This document shows, piece by piece, positions 5,992-9,605 of a DNA stretch of 9,605 nucleotides. The stretch's first letter is position 1. Each line of letters opens with the position of its first letter. The DNA is from an uncultured Clostridia bacterium (GTDB taxonomy: Bacteria > Bacillota_A > Clostridia > Oscillospirales > Oscillospiraceae): positions 1 through 9,605 of the forward strand of contig CAMGMW010000036.1 of assembly GCA_946059285.1 (NCBI GenBank), written 5' to 3'. The notes under the pieces are model-generated. The model was not told where the DNA came from, ran no database searches, and saw nothing but the letters and a program-made list of their open reading frames with translations. The translations under genes were made by a program, and so were the position numbers.

Positions 5992-6020
5992 ATCTTACTC
6001 CGGACACAGGAAAATGTCAA
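5992..6020 (-). promoter_or_regulatory. Promoter of the aminotransferase gene
   Basis: On the minus strand a perfect -35 TTGACA (6020-6015) and -10 TAAGAT (5997-5992) are spaced by 17 bases. The predicted start is near 5985, giving a leader of only about 24 bases before the ATG at 5961. Confidence 0.72.
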
Positions 6021-6041
6021 CTGAAAAATGACAAATGTCCG
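6001..6041. repeat. Imperfect inverted repeat around the aminotransferase -35 box
   Basis: CGGACA (6001-6006) pairs with TGTCCG (6036-6041), and TGTCA (6015-6019) pairs with TGACA (6029-6033). The inner arm overlaps the -35 and the outer left arm lies in the spacer. It could be an operator, or a weak end signal for the thioesterase transcript arriving from the right. There is no T-run, so a terminator is less likely. Confidence 0.3.
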
Positions 6042-6051
6042 CGTGCAGTGG

Positions 6052-6744
6052 CTATTTTTCTTCGGCGCGATAGAAATGGAGGCGGAAGCTCTCACTTCCG
6101 TCCGCTTTGTCTCCGCGGACAAAGCCGTCCCCCGCATGAAGCGTCAATGCTTCTCCTGCGAAGCACTCACGGTCGAAGGAGACCTCCAGACCGGTACAGT
6201 CCGGTGCGGCAAAGCGCTGGGCATGACGAATATAGGCGACGTTGTTCAAATGTCCGTTGTCGTCGATCTCTTCGGTGGCAATGATGGTCTGTGCCTCACA
6301 GGGCAGCACATCCGGCATTCGAAGCCGGCGTATGGATTCTGTGCGCTGCGGCTGCGGGCAGGGCAGCTCCCACAAAATCGGGATATTTTTCATCCCTGCC
6401 AGTTTGCGGGTGGCAGTGTCTACCAGCACCCAGTCCTGCACGGCGCGGCCGAGGATGCGACCGTCCTGAAGCAGGTCGTGGTCCCGTACACTTAAAATGG
6501 GCGAAGGCTTTCGCAGCCACGTCCGAACGGTCAGCGGCAGTGTGGGTTCCGGCAGAACAGACCACTCCACACGGCAGCGTACCAGCATCCATAGACATCC
6601 GAATTCTTCCAGCATACGGTCATGACCGATGTCAAGTTCATTGGCGTGGGCTTTGGCGGCGGTTTGCAGCGCTTCCATCCACTCCGCGGGGGTCCACACG
6701 CCGTCCGACAACGGTTGGCAGCGGACTTCCATGATTTCTGTCAT
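6052..6744 (-). CDS. Acyl-ACP thioesterase (FatA/FatB-like, double hotdog)
   Basis: The 230-residue protein matches bacterial acyl-ACP thioesterases (PF01643 family), which release free fatty acids from acyl-carrier protein in the cytoplasm. The first hotdog half covers about residues 1-125 (ALQTAAKAHANELDIGHDR, then LPLTVRTWLRKP and GRAVQDWVLVDTATRKLAGM). The second half covers about 145-230 and holds the catalytic motif DDNGHLNNVAYI, with Asn163 and His165 as the expected active residues. Length is in the bacterial range. The start at 6744 has GGAGG seven bases upstream; the open frame extends to 7011, but that part is antisense to the next gene and lacks a ribosome site. It is divergent from the LysM-GH18 gene. 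Acyl-chain preference cannot be read from sequence. Confidence 0.88.
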   Translation of the reverse strand: MTEIMEVRCQPLSDGVWTPAEWMEALQTAAKAHANELDIGHDRMLEEFGCLWMLVRCRVEWSVLPEPTLPLTVRTWLRKPSPILSVRDHDLLQDGRILGRAVQDWVLVDTATRKLAGMKNIPILWELPCPQPQRTESIRRLRMPDVLPCEAQTIIATEEIDDNGHLNNVAYIRHAQRFAAPDCTGLEVSFDRECFAGEALTLHAGDGFVRGDKADGSESFRLHFYRAEEK

Positions 6745-6765
6745 AGTGCATCCTCCTTTTTGGGT

Positions 6766-6794
6766 ATTATAGTACGATTCCGGCGGCGGCGCAA
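6766..6794 (-). promoter_or_regulatory. Promoter of the thioesterase gene
   Basis: On the minus strand a perfect -10 TATAAT (6771-6766) lies 17 bases from a weak -35 TTGCGC (6794-6789). The start would be near 6759, leaving a leader of about 15 bases that consists mostly of the AAAAAGGAGG ribosome site. Confidence 0.55.
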
Positions 6795-6850
6795 CTATTT
6801 TTCGGCGCACGGACGGGTTGTTCTGCATAAGATAACGGGAGGTGATTGTT

Positions 6851-8149
6851 TTGACCATCCATACCATTACCGCAGGGGAAACCCTGTATTCCGTTGGAGC
6901 AGCGTACGGAGTGTCCCCCGGTCTGATTGCGCGCTGGAACGGGCTGCCGGACGGCGGTGCACTGGCGGTAGGGCAGAGCCTGCTGATCCTGTATCCGCAG
7001 GAGATGTACACAGTACGGCAGGGTGATACGCTCTATTCCGTGGCAGGACAGTTTGGGGTCAGTCCTCTGACGCTGCTGCGGAATAACCCGAATCTGGGCG
7101 GGCGTACTGTCCTTTATCCCGGACAGGTGCTGGTAATCCGTTTTGACGACCAGCCGCAGCAGCAAATCGATGTTTCCGGCTATGCCTATCCCTATGTGCG
7201 GGAAAATGTTTTGCGGGAAATTCTACCCTATGCTACGATCCTGATGCCGTTTACCTATGGCTTTGCCGTTGACGGTACGCCGGTGGAACTGGAGGATGCG
7301 CGCCTGATCGCGCTGGCAGAGGAATACGGCGTGCTGCCCTATCTGCATCTTTCCACGCTGACGGAAAGCGGCGGTTTTTCTTCGGAACGGGCGGCCCGGC
7401 TGTTTCAGGACCCGGCGGCGCAGGCGCGCCTGATGACGGAGCTGGTGCAGATCGCGCAGGCGCGCGGTTATCGCGGAATTGACCTGGATTTTGAGTACAT
7501 TGAGCCGGAATATGCGGATGATTACGCCGCGTTTGCCGGACGGGTGCGGGAGGCGGCGCACGCCATCGGCGGCGAGCTGATTGTGGCGCTTGCGCCGAAA
7601 ATCTCTGCCGACCAGCCGGGTGTGCTCTATGAGGGACATGATTATGCCGCCATTGGCGCAAACGCAGATGCCGTGCTGCTGATGACCTACGAATGGGGCT
7701 ATACCTACGGACCGCCGATGGCAGTTGCACCCATTGCTTCGGTACGACGGGTGCTGGATTATGCCGTGACGGAGATTCCGCCGGAGAAGATTTTCATGGG
7801 CTTTCCCAACTATGCTTATAACTGGACGTTGCCCTATGTGGCGGGCAGTACCCGTGCTCAGTTGATTTCAAATGACGCGGCGGTGCAGCTCGCGGTACGC
7901 TACGGCGCGGAAATCCGGTTCGATGAAGTGTCGCAGACTCCGTATTTTTCCTATACCGACACGGCGGGTGCGAAGCATGAGGTGTGGTTTGAGGATCCGC
8001 GGAGCTGCGCGGCAAAATTTGCACTCATTGGGCAGTATGGCTTCCGCGGCATCGGCTTTTGGAACTTTATGCGGACCTTCCCGGCGGGATTTTTACTGCT
8101 GAACGCCATGTACCGTCTGAGGAACGCGGCGTTGGGCGGGGAAGTGTAG
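6851..8149 (+). CDS. LysM-LysM-GH18 spore-cortex N-acetylglucosaminidase (YaaH/SleL-like)
   Basis: The 432-residue protein has two LysM peptidoglycan-binding modules, at residues 2-49 (HTITAGETLYSVGAAYGV) and 52-98 (YTVRQGDTLYSVAGQFGV). A GH18 barrel follows from about 110 to 425. The catalytic motif GIDLDFEYI carries Asp211, Asp213 and the acid Glu215. TYEWGY (279-284) and GIGFWNFMR (400-408) are further barrel-end landmarks. Relatives YaaH and SleL are spore proteins that cut cortex peptidoglycan during germination. The absence of a signal peptide fits loading from the mother cell onto the spore. The chosen start is TTG 6851, eight bases after GGAGG (6838-6842). An in-frame GTG at 6842 lies inside that ribosome site and cannot easily be the start. 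No convincing sporulation promoter was found. Confidence 0.9.
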   Translation: MTIHTITAGETLYSVGAAYGVSPGLIARWNGLPDGGALAVGQSLLILYPQEMYTVRQGDTLYSVAGQFGVSPLTLLRNNPNLGGRTVLYPGQVLVIRFDDQPQQQIDVSGYAYPYVRENVLREILPYATILMPFTYGFAVDGTPVELEDARLIALAEEYGVLPYLHLSTLTESGGFSSERAARLFQDPAAQARLMTELVQIAQARGYRGIDLDFEYIEPEYADDYAAFAGRVREAAHAIGGELIVALAPKISADQPGVLYEGHDYAAIGANADAVLLMTYEWGYTYGPPMAVAPIASVRRVLDYAVTEIPPEKIFMGFPNYAYNWTLPYVAGSTRAQLISNDAAVQLAVRYGAEIRFDEVSQTPYFSYTDTAGAKHEVWFEDPRSCAAKFALIGQYGFRGIGFWNFMRTFPAGFLLLNAMYRLRNAALGGEV

Positions 8150-8189
8150 ATATTTTTGCAGCGTTTCGGGAGCTTTTCTTGCGTATCCG

Positions 8190-8218
8190 TTGAAAATAAG
8201 TGTGAATTGTGCTATGAT
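8190..8218 (+). promoter_or_regulatory. Promoter of the PPIase gene
   Basis: A -35 TTGAAA (8190-8195) and -10 TATGAT (8213-8218) are spaced by 17 bases, each one base off consensus. The start near 8225 leaves a leader of about 24 bases with AAAGGAAG before the ATG at 8249. The gene is thus independent of the GH18 gene; no clear terminator separates the two. Confidence 0.65.
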
Positions 8219-8248
8219 ACTCCCATCAACTGAAAGGAAGAATCACAA

Positions 8249-9605
8249 ATGAATCCCGAAAATGAAAAGAATGCCGAAGCCGTGGAGGAAGCGGCGGAGG
8301 GCATCAATGAGATGACAGAATCAGCGGAAGCGGAGGAGACAGAACAGGAAGCGGCAGAGGAGACTCCTGCGGCGGAGGAAGCGCCCGCGGAAGAGGAAGC
8401 TCTTTCCGGAGAGGAAGCTCCTTTGGAGGGTTCGGTCGCCAATGAAGAAAAGCAGGTCAGGAAAACCATCTCCACGTCGGCGCTGGTCATGCTGATCATC
8501 GCGGCGGCAGTGGTAGTGTTGGGCGTTTTGGCAGGTATTCTGGTGTGGAAGCTGTCCGGTCCGCAGAAAACGGAGACGCTCTTTGGCACCACGGGCTATG
8601 TGGTTGACGAGGAGCTTTTCGGGACGAACGGTGTCAGTTCACAGGACAACTATACCGTTGCGGAGCTGGATGACAAGACGCTTGATACCGTCATTGCACG
8701 GGACAGCGAAGGCAACTACATTCTGACCAACCGGGAGTTGCCGATCCTGTACTGGATCGAGCTTTATCAGTTCCTGGACAGCTACGGCAGCTACGCTTCC
8801 GCCTTCGGATTGGACCTCAGCCAGCCGCTGGCAGGACAGCAGGCGCCCGTGGAAGGCATGACCTGGGAGCAATATTTTCTGGATGCCGCAACGAAAAATT
8901 TCGAGCAGATCTATGCGCTGTATCAGGACGCCTGCAAGGAAGCGTATGAAATGCCCGAGGATATAGCGGCGCTGATCGACGATTTGTCCGACCCGGAGGG
9001 AGAATTTGCCGCAGAGGCGTTGGAAAACGGCTATGACGGAATCGATGCGTATCTGGCTGACAGTTTTGGCGAGGGGGTTACGGCCTCGTCCTATCAGAAT
9101 TATCTCCGTATTTATTATACGGCAATGTCCTATTATCAGGACGTACTGTGGGCAAACGCAGAAGCTGCGGCAACGGACGCGGCGGTGGAAGCGTATTTTG
9201 ATGAAAACGCGGAGACCTATGCCCAGCAGGGACTGGAAAAGGTTGATAACATCGATGTCCGCCACATTCTGATTCAGCCGGAAGGCGAAGAGGAGGATTG
9301 GACGGACGAGAGCTGGTCGGCGGCTGAGGAGGAGGCCAACCGCATCTATGCACAATGGCTGCAGGATGCGACGGCGGAAAACTTTGCGGCGCTGGCACAG
9401 GAATACACGATGGACAGCAACGCAGATGTGGGCGGTCTTTATGAGGCGGTCGCTCCCGGCGATATGGTCACAGAGTTCAACGACTGGTGCTTTGATGAGA
9501 CCCGCAAGGCGGGCGATCACGGTATTGTCAAGACGAGATTTGGCTATCATATCATGTATTTTGTCGGCACGAACGATGGGACACCGACGTGGTTTGAAAC
9601 TGCGA
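8249..9605 (+). CDS. Membrane-anchored parvulin-type peptidyl-prolyl isomerase, 3' truncated by window
   Basis: The frame is open from ATG 8249 to the window end (452 residues seen). AAAGGAAG eight bases upstream supports the start. Residues 1-70 are a very acidic, Glu/Ala-rich tail. Residues 76-100 form a single membrane helix (LVMLIIAAAVVVLGVLAGIL), with positive residues (KQVRK) just before it, predicting a cytoplasmic tail and an extracellular body. Residues 105-330 form a helical SurA/PrsA-like chaperone region. Residues 334-440 form the parvulin domain: VRHILI, then FAALAQEYTMDSNADVGGLY, then GIVKTRFGYHIMYFVG. These foldases help exported proteins fold outside the membrane, but here the anchor is a transmembrane helix rather than the PrsA lipid anchor. 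More sequence lies beyond the window. Confidence 0.85.
   Translation, partial: MNPENEKNAEAVEEAAEGINEMTESAEAEETEQEAAEETPAAEEAPAEEEALSGEEAPLEGSVANEEKQVRKTISTSALVMLIIAAAVVVLGVLAGILVWKLSGPQKTETLFGTTGYVVDEELFGTNGVSSQDNYTVAELDDKTLDTVIARDSEGNYILTNRELPILYWIELYQFLDSYGSYASAFGLDLSQPLAGQQAPVEGMTWEQYFLDAATKNFEQIYALYQDACKEAYEMPEDIAALIDDLSDPEGEFAAEALENGYDGIDAYLADSFGEGVTASSYQNYLRIYYTAMSYYQDVLWANAEAAATDAAVEAYFDENAETYAQQGLEKVDNIDVRHILIQPEGEEEDWTDESWSAAEEEANRIYAQWLQDATAENFAALAQEYTMDSNADVGGLYEAVAPGDMVTEFNDWCFDETRKAGDHGIVKTRFGYHIMYFVGTNDGTPTWFETA

Noticed and set aside
6826..6834. CATAAGATA matching a sigma-K-like -10 (CATAnnnTA) before the spore enzyme gene
   Set aside because: Transcription would start within the ribosome site, and the nearest AC-type -35 is too close, so the match is probably fortuitous.
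6842..6844. GTG as start of the LysM-GH18 gene
   Set aside because: The GTG is part of the GGGAGGTGA ribosome site itself; TTG at 6851 has proper spacing and begins right at the LysM module.
8639..9550. A 303-codon minus-strand open frame
   Set aside because: It is the antisense shadow of the PPIase gene, whose parvulin domain is clear on the plus strand.

Overview
The window looks like a chromosomal piece from a spore-forming, moderately GC-rich Clostridia bacterium, most likely a gut Oscillospiraceae/Ruminococcaceae member. This rests on the Gram-positive order rpmH-rnpA-yidD-yidC-jag, strong AGGAGG ribosome sites, a spore-type LysM-GH18 enzyme without a signal peptide, and AT-richer accessory DNA of a kind seen in gut Clostridia. 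The taxonomic call is inference; there is no rRNA gene here.

Region 1 (1 to about 1612) is accessory and AT-richer. It holds the 3' end of an unrecognised gene, an array of short GTGAAATG/CATTTCAC repeats separated by mini-hairpins, and a promoter whose -35 box is the last repeat unit. A frameshifted four-helix-bundle (23S-IVP/S23-like) gene and a small pyroglutamyl-peptidase-like gene with a plausible intact catalytic triad follow. A second repeat-hairpin cluster built on GTGATAT/ATATCAC comes next. The pair of repeat clusters around the four-helix/peptidase module is the best candidate here for an undescribed element.

Region 2 (1613 to 4692, minus strand) is the ribosome/secretion operon: rpmH (L34), rnpA (RNase P protein), yidD, yidC (membrane insertase) and jag/khpB (RNA-binding KH-R3H protein). 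It has a strong promoter before rpmH, an intrinsic terminator between rpmH and rnpA, and a terminator after jag. The usual neighbours dnaA/oriC (before rpmH) and mnmE-mnmG (after jag) are absent.

Region 3 (4693 to 6744, minus strand) has two separately promoted metabolic genes: an aspartate-aminotransferase-like PLP enzyme and an acyl-ACP thioesterase. Region 4 (6851 to 9605, plus strand) has a LysM-LysM-GH18 spore-cortex-type glucosaminidase and then a membrane-anchored parvulin-type peptidyl-prolyl isomerase that runs off the window end.
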